Shown here: in pieces, positions 7,888 to 15,853 of the stretch
How the letters are laid out: each line of letters begins with the position of its first letter
Numbering within the stretch: the first letter of the stretch is position 1
Origin: Candidatus Villigracilis affinis
GTDB taxonomy: Bacteria; Chloroflexota; Anaerolineae; Anaerolineales; Villigracilaceae
Reading direction: 5' to 3'
Assembly: GCA_016718275.1 (NCBI GenBank)
Contig: JADKEA010000023.1
Location: 1-64,000 of the forward strand
Length of the DNA stretch: 64,000 nucleotides
The notes under the pieces: generated by a model
The model's database searches: none
The model's input: only the letters and a program-made list of their open reading frames with translations
Told to the model about the DNA's origin: nothing
Made by a program: the position numbers and the translations under genes

Positions 7888-8669
7888 AGATTTCATTTCA
7901 AAAGAAAATCGGAGACCCTTCTCTCGGAATTTTATTTTTCTGGAAAATGTCTGTGGTGACCCGCAGTCCAATGACGATTGCGGAGCACTTTATCCCGGAG
8001 CCGTTCTTCGACTATTTGTTCATCCAAAAAGGGAGGGTCTACTGTGTGGCGGATGAGGCGGAGGGAAAGTTTGTCTTGCCCCGTCAATCGCTACGGACTC
8101 TCCATACACGCCCGGTGAAGTTGTCCTTTTCGACCCCGCTGGTTTTGTTTGGGGCGCGTTTTGCGCTTGGGTTTGCCGAGTCTTTTTCCGGGGAGATACA
8201 GGCCAATTGTTTTTTGAAGCAGGATTGGGTTAAGCGAGATGCGAATGATCTTGAGTCGTTCGCATCTCAGGTGACGGAATATGTGCGTGCGCAGCGGAGT
8301 CCGAAGTCGCCGTATCCCATGCTGCTGCCGAATTTCGAAGAATCGGATTGGCTGGTTAATTTTTCAACACGGCATAAACGGCGTTTGTATCAGGCGGCGT
8401 TTGGGTTGAGCAGAAAAGAGCTGCAAAATATTCGAAATGTGCATGTGTTCCTGGAGCAGGCTTGCGATTTTTCGTCACGGAATCCGCGCATCATCGAGCA
8501 TGTGACTCCGGATGTGTTTTATGACCAGCCGCATTTGAATCACTCGTTCAAGAAGATGACCGGGCTTGCGCCTGTGGAGTATTTTCAGAACAGTTCGATC
8601 TTGCAGGATAACTTGATGTCCGCTTCTTACAATGAGGTTTTGCCTGCGGTGAATAAAATAGGGGTGTAA
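7884..8669 (+). CDS. AraC-type transcriptional regulator
   Basis: This 261-residue protein has an N-terminal cupin-like sensing half with no recognised ligand motif. The C-terminal AraC DNA-binding domain (about residues 150-245) is shown by HKRRLYQAAFGLSRKELQNIRN and by DQPHLNHSFKKMTGLAPVEYF, the second helix-turn-helix. It overlaps the preceding gene by four bases. The layout resembles DUF6597-containing AraC regulators. Targets are unknown; the next genes downstream are candidates. Confidence 0.85.
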   Translation: MKISFQKKIGDPSLGILFFWKMSVVTRSPMTIAEHFIPEPFFDYLFIQKGRVYCVADEAEGKFVLPRQSLRTLHTRPVKLSFSTPLVLFGARFALGFAESFSGEIQANCFLKQDWVKRDANDLESFASQVTEYVRAQRSPKSPYPMLLPNFEESDWLVNFSTRHKRRLYQAAFGLSRKELQNIRNVHVFLEQACDFSSRNPRIIEHVTPDVFYDQPHLNHSFKKMTGLAPVEYFQNSSILQDNLMSASYNEVLPAVNKIGV

Positions 8670-8692
8670 AAATTTACGCAAAGGAGATTGCC

Positions 8693-9052
8693 ATGAAATA
8701 CGCCAAATCAAAAAACGACATTGTGAATGAATACATCGGCGATTTGAACGATGAGATCGCTCCGCTTTTTTTAGAGATCCGTGCCTGTGTGTTGGCGGCG
8801 GGACCCGCTTTCAATGAGAGCATCAAGTGGAAGAACTGTCTTGTGTATGGAACAACGAAGAATCATATTCAAACCGTGGTTGGCAAGGGCAAGGTTTCTT
8901 TGATCTTTTTTGATGGGATATCGCTCAATGATAAGTACGGCTTGCTGGAAGGTGATGGTAGCAAGGCGCGCACGATGCGAATTACGTCGCTCGATTTCAA
9001 CAAAACTGCGTTGAAGGACTATGTCAAACAGACCTTGAAGAACGAAAAATAG
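8693..9052 (+). CDS. DUF1801 family protein
   Basis: This 119-residue soluble protein of the YdhG/DUF1801 fold has the family pattern WKNCLVYGTTKNHIQTVVGKGKVSLIFFDG in the middle and a C-terminal helix (LKDYVKQTLKNEK). The family is often encoded near AraC or SRPBCC genes but has no firm biochemical function. AAGGAG lies 7 bp upstream. It lies in a compact run 7312-9481 and is probably co-transcribed. Confidence 0.82.
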   Translation: MKYAKSKNDIVNEYIGDLNDEIAPLFLEIRACVLAAGPAFNESIKWKNCLVYGTTKNHIQTVVGKGKVSLIFFDGISLNDKYGLLEGDGSKARTMRITSLDFNKTALKDYVKQTLKNEK

Positions 9053-9064
9053 GAGGCTTTACAA

Positions 9065-9481
9065 ATGAAATCATATCGCGCATCCATTTCGATCAATGCC
9101 TCGCCTGAAAAAATTTGGAAGATTCTTGCAGATGCAAGCGGTTACCCAGCCTGGGATCTGAGCATGGACCACATTGACGGCAGGCTGGCCTTGGGCGAAA
9201 CCGTGACATTTTTTACCAAGCTGAGCGCCCAATCCTTCCCGGTGAAAGTGACGGCCTTCGAGCCCGGTAAAAAAATGGTGTTGACGGGCGGCCTGCCGTT
9301 GGGATTATTTAAATCCGAGCGTACCCATACGCTGACCCCGTCAAAAGACGGGGGGACGAACTTCCACACCGAAGAGATATTCAGCGGGTTGCTGTTGCCG
9401 CTCTTCGGCAAAAACATTCCCGACCTGACCGCGAACTTTGAGGGATTCGTTGCGGCACTAAAAAAGCAGGTTGAAAAATAA
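9065..9481 (+). CDS. SRPBCC (START-like) domain protein
   Basis: A 138-residue polyketide-cyclase/SRPBCC fold protein starts with YRASISINASPEKIWKILAD, the usual first strand and helix, followed by LSMDHIDGRLALGETVTFF and a C-terminal long helix ending in ALKKQVEK. Members bind hydrophobic ligands in a helix-grip cavity. The ligand is unknown. AGGAGG precedes the ATG. It is the last gene of the 7312-9481 operon and is followed by a hairpin. Confidence 0.88.
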   Translation: MKSYRASISINASPEKIWKILADASGYPAWDLSMDHIDGRLALGETVTFFTKLSAQSFPVKVTAFEPGKKMVLTGGLPLGLFKSERTHTLTPSKDGGTNFHTEEIFSGLLLPLFGKNIPDLTANFEGFVAALKKQVEK

Positions 9482-9511
9482 ATTAGCTTACTCATTGGCA
9501 GTTGGCGATAA

Positions 9512-9549
9512 ATGCAAGGCAGTTGTGTTGAAGCAACTGCCTTGTGCAT
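9512..9549 (+). terminator. Hairpin after the SRPBCC gene
   Basis: AAGGCAGTTG at 9516-9525 pairs with CAACTGCCTT at 9534-9543 around 8 nt, extended by ATGCA/TGCAT outside one bulged base. No strong T-run follows. Confidence 0.6.
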
Positions 9550-9596
9550 TAAACTGCTAAAAATGAAAAGCCCATGTTTTCGCACAGGCAAGGATG

Positions 9597-9602
9597 TACA
9601 AT
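9597..9602 (+). promoter_or_regulatory. -10 box for the diguanylate cyclase gene
   Basis: TACAAT lies 16 nt before the ATG at 9619, predicting a short untranslated leader containing AAGG. This supports 9619 as the start and argues against an upstream ATG at 9574. Confidence 0.45.
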
Positions 9603-9618
9603 AGAAGCAAGGCTAAGT

Positions 9619-11175
9619 ATGCAATTATCTCCCCCGAATATTACTTATAGCTCACTGCTTTTAGTTGCGGGTACTGCCTGCCTGTTCGTTGCTGTTGCCA
9701 TTCTGCAGTCACGGAGAAATGCAGTGGGCGCAACTTCATTGATCTTGCTGCTTCTTGCCCTCGCCTGGTGGGATACTACATACGCCATTTTTTGGGCGGG
9801 TACACCGGGACTTACCAAATATTTCTGGCTTGACATCACCTATCTTGGTGCGGTGAGTGTTCCGACGGCGCTGTTCGTTTTTTCGATGCAGATCACAAAT
9901 CATCAAGGCTGGCTTAAACGTCCCTTTGTGAGCTTGCTTTATCTTGAACCGATCCTTGTACTGACCTGTCTCTTCACCGACCCATATCATGGACTGTTTT
10001 TCGCCGGGAGACGGGCGGAAAACAGCGCGGTCATTCTGGACGCCGGGCCTGTTTTCTGGCTCAATGTGGTTTATTCCTACTCGTTGATATTGATTGCCAC
10101 GATATTGATCGTGCGCGGATATCTTCGCTCTTCCGGTGTTTATCGCAGGCAGCTTGGCGTTATCCTTTTGGGTATCGGCTTTACCTGGTTGAATAGCATC
10201 ATTTTTATTTTGGGATTAAATCCGCTTCCGGGTGCAGATAACACGCCGTTCTCCTTTACCATTGCCGCTGTCGCTTTTGCCTTTGCGGTTGGAAAATATC
10301 AATTGCTCGATTTGATCCCCGTTGCAAGGGATATCCTCATCGAAAAGATGCGGGATGGCGTGCTGGTCATCGATACCCAGACCCGCATTGTAGATATGAA
10401 TCCCGCTGCGCAGAATCTGTTGAATATCAATACGAACATGCTTGGCAGGTCTGTCGAGGATGTCATCCGAAAATGGCCTCATTACAAAAAAGACTCTTCC
10501 AATTTTTCCCAGCCGCAAATTGAGATCAACCTGGGAGGAAGGTCGAGAAAATATGTTGATATGCAGGTCACGAATATTCTCGATGGAAAAGACAGGGATA
10601 TCGGACGGTTGATCATTCTCCATGACATCACCAATTTGAAGAAGGCACAGAATGAATTGCGATTGCTGGCAAATGTTGATTCGTTAACCGGGGCCATCAA
10701 CCGAGGTCATTTTATGGAACTGGCGAAAAAGGAGATCCAGCGCTCGATTCGCTATAACAGAAAGCTGTCGCTTGTGCTCATGGATATGGATTCCTTCAAG
10801 AAGATCAATGATACCTATGGCCACGCCAGTGGAGATCAGGCGCTCATTACACTGACAAGGATCTGCGCACGCGGCACAAGGAAAATGGATGTATTTGCCA
10901 GATTGGGGGGCGAAGAATTTGCCCTGTTGTTGCCCGAAACCCCGCAAGAGATCGCCGCAGAACTTTCCGAGCGATTGCGAGAGGTGCTTGCGTCGAGTGT
11001 CATTCACTCCGAATCCTTCGAGATCAAGACAACGATCAGCATGGGGGTGACCGAATTCGGTATTCAGGAACAAGACACTTTTGAAGGGTTGTTTCACCGT
11101 GCCGATAAAGCTCTCTACAAAGCCAAGGTAGATGGGCGCAATTGTGTTGTCATGTGGCATAAAGGATTGGGGTAA
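9619..11175 (+). CDS. Membrane diguanylate cyclase with 7TM, PAS and GGDEF domains
   Basis: This 518-residue protein should make cyclic di-GMP from two GTP. Seven or eight predicted helices (about residues 8-230) form the 7TM sensor found at the start of some histidine kinases. A PAS domain follows at about 240-350 (LIEKMRDGVLVIDTQTRIVDMNPAAQNLL). The GGDEF domain is at about 360-515, with active site GGEEF at 430-434 and an intact inhibitory site RKMD at 421-424, five residues before it. It is therefore predicted active and feedback-controlled. A second cyclase is encoded 260 bp downstream on the other strand. Confidence 0.93.
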   Translation: MQLSPPNITYSSLLLVAGTACLFVAVAILQSRRNAVGATSLILLLLALAWWDTTYAIFWAGTPGLTKYFWLDITYLGAVSVPTALFVFSMQITNHQGWLKRPFVSLLYLEPILVLTCLFTDPYHGLFFAGRRAENSAVILDAGPVFWLNVVYSYSLILIATILIVRGYLRSSGVYRRQLGVILLGIGFTWLNSIIFILGLNPLPGADNTPFSFTIAAVAFAFAVGKYQLLDLIPVARDILIEKMRDGVLVIDTQTRIVDMNPAAQNLLNINTNMLGRSVEDVIRKWPHYKKDSSNFSQPQIEINLGGRSRKYVDMQVTNILDGKDRDIGRLIILHDITNLKKAQNELRLLANVDSLTGAINRGHFMELAKKEIQRSIRYNRKLSLVLMDMDSFKKINDTYGHASGDQALITLTRICARGTRKMDVFARLGGEEFALLLPETPQEIAAELSERLREVLASSVIHSESFEIKTTISMGVTEFGIQEQDTFEGLFHRADKALYKAKVDGRNCVVMWHKGLG

Positions 11176-11190
11176 CTGAAAACGATTTTT

Positions 11191-11421
11191 ATGAAGAAAA
11201 TAGACAAGCGTGGAAGATTACAGGAACAACCCTTCACTTTCAAAGAGGCCGCAGATGGAAAGGTTTTCATTTACTGGCACGGCAGGCAGGTTACGATCCT
11301 CAAAGATGGGATGGCTGAAAGATTCCTTCGAGGCCTGACGGATGAAAATGCCCAATTACGCATGGCTCGTGTGACGGGTAACTTCAAACGCGGGAATGAA
11401 CGAAAAGGGGAACAGACTTGA
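11191..11421 (+). CDS. Small conserved hypothetical protein
   Basis: This 76-residue basic, soluble protein contains KVFIYWHGRQVTILKDGMAERFL, then a run of polar helix ending NFKRGNERKGE. The pattern looks like a real protein (alternating strand and helix, no frame breaks), and I believe similar short proteins occur widely, but no function is known to me. It starts 15 bp after the diguanylate cyclase stop and may be co-transcribed. Confidence 0.65.
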   Translation: MKKIDKRGRLQEQPFTFKEAADGKVFIYWHGRQVTILKDGMAERFLRGLTDENAQLRMARVTGNFKRGNERKGEQT

Positions 11422-11439
11422 AAGCGGTCACAAAAACTG

Positions 11440-12567
11440 TTACTTGTGGGCAACGCGGTTTCGTCCGCGTTGTTTGGCTTTATACATCATGGCATCAGCG
11501 CGGTTGAGCAGCTCATCGAAACTGTTGTCCATCTCGGAGATTTCAGCGATGCCAACGCTCATTGTGGACTTGATGACCTTTGAATCCACTTCCATCGGTA
11601 TTTCCACCCATGCAGTTTGAAAACGCTTTGCCACGGTCAACGCATCCTTGAGCGTAACTTCAGGGAGGAGCATGCCAAACTCCTCGCCGCCCAGCCTCCC
11701 AAAAATATCCTGCGTGCGTTTGTGTTGAATAACAAACTGACCGAACCACCCCAATACCTTGTCACCGGCATGGTGTCCGCGTGTGTCGTTGATTTTCTTG
11801 AAATGATCAAGGTCCATGATGAGCACGGAGAGCGGCAGATTTAGATCTTTCGAACGCTTGAATTCCTTTTGAGCCAGTTCAAAGAAATATCCACGCGAGA
11901 AGCTGTGGGTTAGCAGGTCGCTGCGCAACAGGTCTTGTGTGATCTCGTGGGCACGCCTTTCGCTCGCGTATGCCTGAAACGCCCTTCGCTTAAAGGATTG
12001 GATCTGCAATGCAGATGCCAGTCCCAGCATGTGAACGAAGATGTGCGCCCCTGTGGTTGAGCCCACAATATAGGCAGGCACGCCGTACTTGTAATGATAA
12101 GCCACATACAAAGACCCAAGAGACAGACTGATGCTCAGGGCGAGGGTCTGTTTTAATTGCAATGGGGAGAGCAGGTATAACCCAAAGATGAATAATAGAT
12201 CGAAGGTGGTCGCCAGGTAATCTGCTGGCCGCGTAAAGCTGAACAGGGAGAAATAGATCACATTGAGAAGCAGCCATGAAAAGACGAGAAGGTCGAATTT
12301 CTGCACCTGTTTTGTGCGACGCACCATGAACAAAAAAAACCCAGAAAGCAGTATTTGAATGGAACGAAAGGGGATCATCAGGTAAAAAAGATCCATGCTG
12401 GTCTGATACAGGATGAAATCCACGCGCAGCATGATGACGTTGGCAAGCAGCATGCAAACGGCTGTAATGATGAACATGGCAATGTCATCGCGTAGATGGA
12501 AGAGACGGAATTCATCCTCCAAATCTCCCAAGTGTAGGAGAATTTGTCCAAACAATCTTTTGAACAT
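11440..12567 (-). CDS. Membrane diguanylate cyclase (GGDEF)
   Basis: This 375-residue protein has about six transmembrane helices at residues 28-190 that form an integral membrane sensor without a recognised family. A short coiled linker (RRAFQAYASERRAHEITQDLL) leads to a GGDEF domain at about 212-372. The active site is GGEEF at 293-297 and the inhibitory I-site is RTQD at 284-287. Both are intact, so synthesis of cyclic di-GMP with product inhibition is expected. It converges on the 9619-11421 genes, so two cyclases sit tail to tail. No EAL or HD-GYP phosphodiesterase is nearby. Confidence 0.93.
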   Translation of the reverse strand: MFKRLFGQILLHLGDLEDEFRLFHLRDDIAMFIITAVCMLLANVIMLRVDFILYQTSMDLFYLMIPFRSIQILLSGFFLFMVRRTKQVQKFDLLVFSWLLLNVIYFSLFSFTRPADYLATTFDLLFIFGLYLLSPLQLKQTLALSISLSLGSLYVAYHYKYGVPAYIVGSTTGAHIFVHMLGLASALQIQSFKRRAFQAYASERRAHEITQDLLRSDLLTHSFSRGYFFELAQKEFKRSKDLNLPLSVLIMDLDHFKKINDTRGHHAGDKVLGWFGQFVIQHKRTQDIFGRLGGEEFGMLLPEVTLKDALTVAKRFQTAWVEIPMEVDSKVIKSTMSVGIAEISEMDNSFDELLNRADAMMYKAKQRGRNRVAHK

Positions 12568-12715
12568 GATTAAATATCAATGATACCTTATGCTATAAAT
12601 GAAAGGCACTTCATGGGTTGGACTTTCAAAAGTGTGAATTTGCGAGCGGGGTTGTCGAGATTGGTGAGTCCGTGAACATCAGTTGGCGATTCATGGCAAT
12701 CTAATATCCAATAGG

Positions 12716-12721
12716 TATAAT
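12716..12721 (+). promoter_or_regulatory. -10 box of a probable leaderless promoter
   Basis: A perfect TATAAT ends 7 nt before the GTG at 12729, the same spacing as at 7299-7304. No Shine-Dalgarno is seen. The rest of the 160-bp divergent region with the cyclase gene shows no clear operator. Confidence 0.6.
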
Positions 12722-12728
12722 CCGATTT

Positions 12729-13745
12729 GTGCAAAATACAACTTCCTCCCCACGCCTTTTGTCTCGAACATCCATCATTACGATCTCACTTGTGGTTCTG
12801 TCTCTGGTTGTATCCAGCATGCTGCCTGCGGGGTTCTTTGCTTTGCTCTGGGACAGGTTGAATGTCTTTGCCACGGTTTTCCTTGGCATCTTTGTTGAGG
12901 CCGTTCCCTATTTGTTACTTGGGACTCTCGCTTCGGGATTGGTGGAAGTCTTTCTCGACCGCGACCAAATGAGCAGGTGGATCTCGCATCGCCCTGTCGC
13001 AGCGGCAGTGGGGGGCGCTTTTATGGGCATGATCTTCCCCGTGTGTGAATGCGGAGTCGTACCGCTCACGCGCCGACTCTTCAACAAGGGGCTGCCGCTT
13101 TCCGCTGGAATTGCCTTCCTGCTGGCCGCGCCTGTTCTGAATCCCATCGTGGTACTCAGCACCGCCTCCGCTTTTGGCTGGGGACAGATGCTGCTCTGGC
13201 GCATGGGTGTCAGTTTGATCATTGCCGTGGTGGTGGGGTTGGTCTTCTCGGTGGAACAGAATGCGGCCAATGTGCTGCGCCCCGTGCTGACCTCTTCGCA
13301 TGACCATGACCATTCCCTTGAGGCAAACGCCTCTTTCAGTGAAAAGATGCGACGCGCTCTGCTGGTCACTGCCGATGAATTCTTCGAAATGGGACGCTAC
13401 CTCATCATCGGCGCCATGCTTGCGGCGGCTTTGCAAACCTTCGTTCCGCAATCCAGCCTGCTTGCCATTGGCAGCGGCCCTGTAACTTCCGTGCTCGTCA
13501 TGCTGGCGCTTGCCATTCTGCTTTCCATTTGCTCCACTGTGGATGCCTTCGTGGCGCTTGGTTTTCTCGGCACATTCAGCTTCGGCTCGGTGCTTTCTTT
13601 TCTGGTCTTCGGCCCGATGGTGGATATTAAAAGCATCATCATGTATTTGCAGGTCTTCCGCCGACGATCGGTGGCTTACATTGTCGCCATTCCATTTTTG
13701 ATGAGTCTGCTGGCAGGCATTCTCTTTAACTATTTACAGCCATAG
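12729..13745 (+). CDS. ArsP/YcgR-type permease (DUF318)
   Basis: This 338-residue membrane protein with about eight helices belongs to the permease family that includes ArsP and Bacillus YcgR. Family motifs are FPVCECGVVPL and CSTVDAFVALGFLG, both with conserved Cys. A His-rich loop (SSHDHDHSLE) lies between the two halves. The start is GTG with TATAAT just upstream. The next gene is its usual partner, a TIGR03943/YcgQ protein; in Bacillus such pairs lie in the zinc regulon. With Fur and Znu genes downstream, a role in moving a metal or metalloid is likely, but direction and substrate are unknown. Confidence 0.88.
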   Translation: MQNTTSSPRLLSRTSIITISLVVLSLVVSSMLPAGFFALLWDRLNVFATVFLGIFVEAVPYLLLGTLASGLVEVFLDRDQMSRWISHRPVAAAVGGAFMGMIFPVCECGVVPLTRRLFNKGLPLSAGIAFLLAAPVLNPIVVLSTASAFGWGQMLLWRMGVSLIIAVVVGLVFSVEQNAANVLRPVLTSSHDHDHSLEANASFSEKMRRALLVTADEFFEMGRYLIIGAMLAAALQTFVPQSSLLAIGSGPVTSVLVMLALAILLSICSTVDAFVALGFLGTFSFGSVLSFLVFGPMVDIKSIIMYLQVFRRRSVAYIVAIPFLMSLLAGILFNYLQP

Positions 13746-13754
13746 GAACTCCCC

Positions 13755-14488
13755 ATGCCCAAACGACTTTACCGCTCTTTTCAAGCCTTGCTCCTGCTGG
13801 GGTTGTGCGTTTTCTTCGCATCGAAAGCCGCCAGCGGACAATTGACCTATTACATCAACCTGCGCTTCGTCCCGTTGACGATCTTCGGCATCATCCTGCT
13901 TGCCGTTCTGGCGCAGACCCTGTTCACCGAGATCAAACGCTCGCGCCAGAGTGAGCAGGAAGATGACCACGAACATGCACCTGTTTCGCAAACCTGTGGT
14001 TCATGCTCCTGCCCTTGTTGATCGGTGTGCTCATTCCCGCGCGCCCGCTCGATTCCTCTGCGCTTGCCACGAAAGGCTTCAATACCAACGCGCCGCTCGT
14101 CAGTGCGGATTCTTCAGCGCAATTGTTCGAAACCGATTCAGAGGAACGCAACGTCCTCGATTGGATCAAATTATTCAACTTCGAAAGCGATCTCACCCAA
14201 TTCGTCGGGCAGAAGGCTTCGGTGATCGGATTTGTTTATTTCGATGAAACGCTTGGCAAGAATCAGTTCTTCGTCAGTCGTTTTGTTGTTTCATGCTGCG
14301 CGGCGGATGGGTTTGCCATTGCCATGGTGGGCGAATGGCCGCAGGCTTCTACGTTGGAAGAAGATGCCTGGGTGTTGGTTAAGGGGCGGGTCAGGGTCAT
14401 CACCCTCAACGACCAATCTGTTCCGCTGATCGAAGCCGAGTCGGTGCAATCGATTCCCGTGCCTGAACAACCCTATTTATTCCCATGA
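13755..14488 (+). pseudogene. TIGR03943 / YcgQ family protein with one frameshift
   Basis: The first frame (13755-14021) gives an N-terminal part with two helices and a His/Cys-rich end (DDHEHAPVSQ). The second frame (to 14488) continues with LWFMLLPLLIGVLIPARPLDSSAL, a third helix, and the DUF1980 domain, including SRFVVSCCAADGFAIAMV and VLVKGRV. Joined by a one-base correction near 13970-13995, they make a normal protein of about 243 residues. The downstream half is perfectly conserved in style, so a missing base in the assembly is more likely than a dead gene. It is the partner of the upstream permease and overlaps the next gene by four bases. Confidence 0.82.
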
Positions 14489-15846
14489 AATTTCGTTCAT
14501 CGCTCGATTCGATTGCGATCACGGTCATTGCTTTCCTGGCCGTGGTGATTGGTTTGGTGATTCTTTTTTCGGGGCAGGCGGGTGTTCGAGTAACAGCAGC
14601 CCTGCCCGAGCGGAGTCTGATCGGGCCTCTCCAAAAAATCAAGCTGACATTCTCTGAAGCGGTCGATCCTGTTTTGACCGAATCCCTTTTTTCGATCCAG
14701 CCCAAAGTGGATGGGACCATCGAATGGCTTGATGTACGCACATTACAATTCGTTCCTGTCCGACCGTTTGAATGGGGCGCCAGTTACAAGCTGACTCTCG
14801 GCCCGGGCATCCTCACCCAAAATGGACGCGCGCTGAAGAATGAACAAAGCTGGGAGTGGCGCGTGCGCGACCCGCTGATCGTGTATCTGGTTGCCAAAGA
14901 TGACCAAAGCACGTTGTGGACGGTTGACATGAACGGGGATTCGCCCAACCGCATATCACCGGAAGAAGTCAAGATTATTTCGTTTGATGTTTCTGCCGAT
15001 GGCGAATTTATTGTTTTTTCCTCGGCGAATTCGCAGGGCGGTATTGACCTGTGGCGGATGAGTCGCACAGGCGGCGACGCCTCCATCCTGCTCAATTGCG
15101 GACTCGACCGCTGCACCACGCCATCCATCGCGCCAAATGGCACGCGCATTGCCTACTCGCGCGAAGCGGCGGGAGTTGGCCCGGGCCTGCCTTACGGTTC
15201 TCCGCGTGTGTGGGTGGTGGATTTGCAAAACGCGCAAACAGGCCCGGTCTACGAAGACCAGCAGGTTTTGGGGTACAACCCATCGTGGTCTCCCGATTCT
15301 TCAAAGTTGATTTCCTTCGATGGTCTTGCCGACCAGTTTCATCTGTTCGATTTTTCGAACAACGCGCAGATCCTTTTTCCATCCAACACCGGCGGCACGG
15401 TCACATGGTCGCCGGACGGCACGAAATTTCTTTTTACCGATATCGAACAATCGGAGAGCGGGTTGGTTACCCGCCTGCGCCTTGCCGATTTGTCATTGAA
15501 CGATACCTCCACCCTGCTCGGCAGCAACGATGATCGCGATTATGCCTATAATTCCGTCGCATGGTCACCCGTGGAGGATTCGGTCATAGTCAGTCTGCGA
15601 AACGATGAAGATCAACCCGCGCAGATATTCTGGCTTTTCGACCCCGGCCTGCTCGATGGCATCATTATTGCCGATCAGCCCGGCTACACCTATAATTCGC
15701 CGCGCTGGAATTCGTGGGGCACTGCGCTGATCTTTCAGCAATTCAAATTGCGCGGTGAGTTCAAACCCGAGATCGGTCTGTGGCAGCATGGTTTTCGCGA
15801 ACCGCTGACCATTGCCGAAGGAATCATGCCGCATTGGCTGCCGTAA
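14485..15846 (+). CDS. Membrane-anchored Ig-like and TolB-like beta-propeller protein
   Basis: This 453-residue protein has an N-terminal signal anchor at about residues 9-29 and an SbsA/Big_5 Ig-like domain at about 38-127 (ALPERSLIGPLQKIKLTFSE). The remainder is a run of PD40/TolB propeller blades at about 130-453, marked by repeated WSPD/APNG turns followed by GTRIAYS, SSKLISF and GTKFLFT. It is expected on the outer face of the membrane. ATGA overlap links it to the TIGR03943 gene, and the next gene encodes a second propeller fused to a metal transporter. A sensing or scaffold role in metal handling is inference. Confidence 0.82.
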   Translation: MKFRSSLDSIAITVIAFLAVVIGLVILFSGQAGVRVTAALPERSLIGPLQKIKLTFSEAVDPVLTESLFSIQPKVDGTIEWLDVRTLQFVPVRPFEWGASYKLTLGPGILTQNGRALKNEQSWEWRVRDPLIVYLVAKDDQSTLWTVDMNGDSPNRISPEEVKIISFDVSADGEFIVFSSANSQGGIDLWRMSRTGGDASILLNCGLDRCTTPSIAPNGTRIAYSREAAGVGPGLPYGSPRVWVVDLQNAQTGPVYEDQQVLGYNPSWSPDSSKLISFDGLADQFHLFDFSNNAQILFPSNTGGTVTWSPDGTKFLFTDIEQSESGLVTRLRLADLSLNDTSTLLGSNDDRDYAYNSVAWSPVEDSVIVSLRNDEDQPAQIFWLFDPGLLDGIIIADQPGYTYNSPRWNSWGTALIFQQFKLRGEFKPEIGLWQHGFREPLTIAEGIMPHWLP

Positions 15847-15853
15847 AGTGAAA

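Noticed and set aside
13990..14021. TGA after a Cys-rich end (SCSCPC) as a selenocysteine codon
   Set aside because: Reading through the TGA gives sequence unrelated to the family, while a one-base shift restores the conserved LWFMLLPLLIGV helix; there is no sign of a SECIS element.
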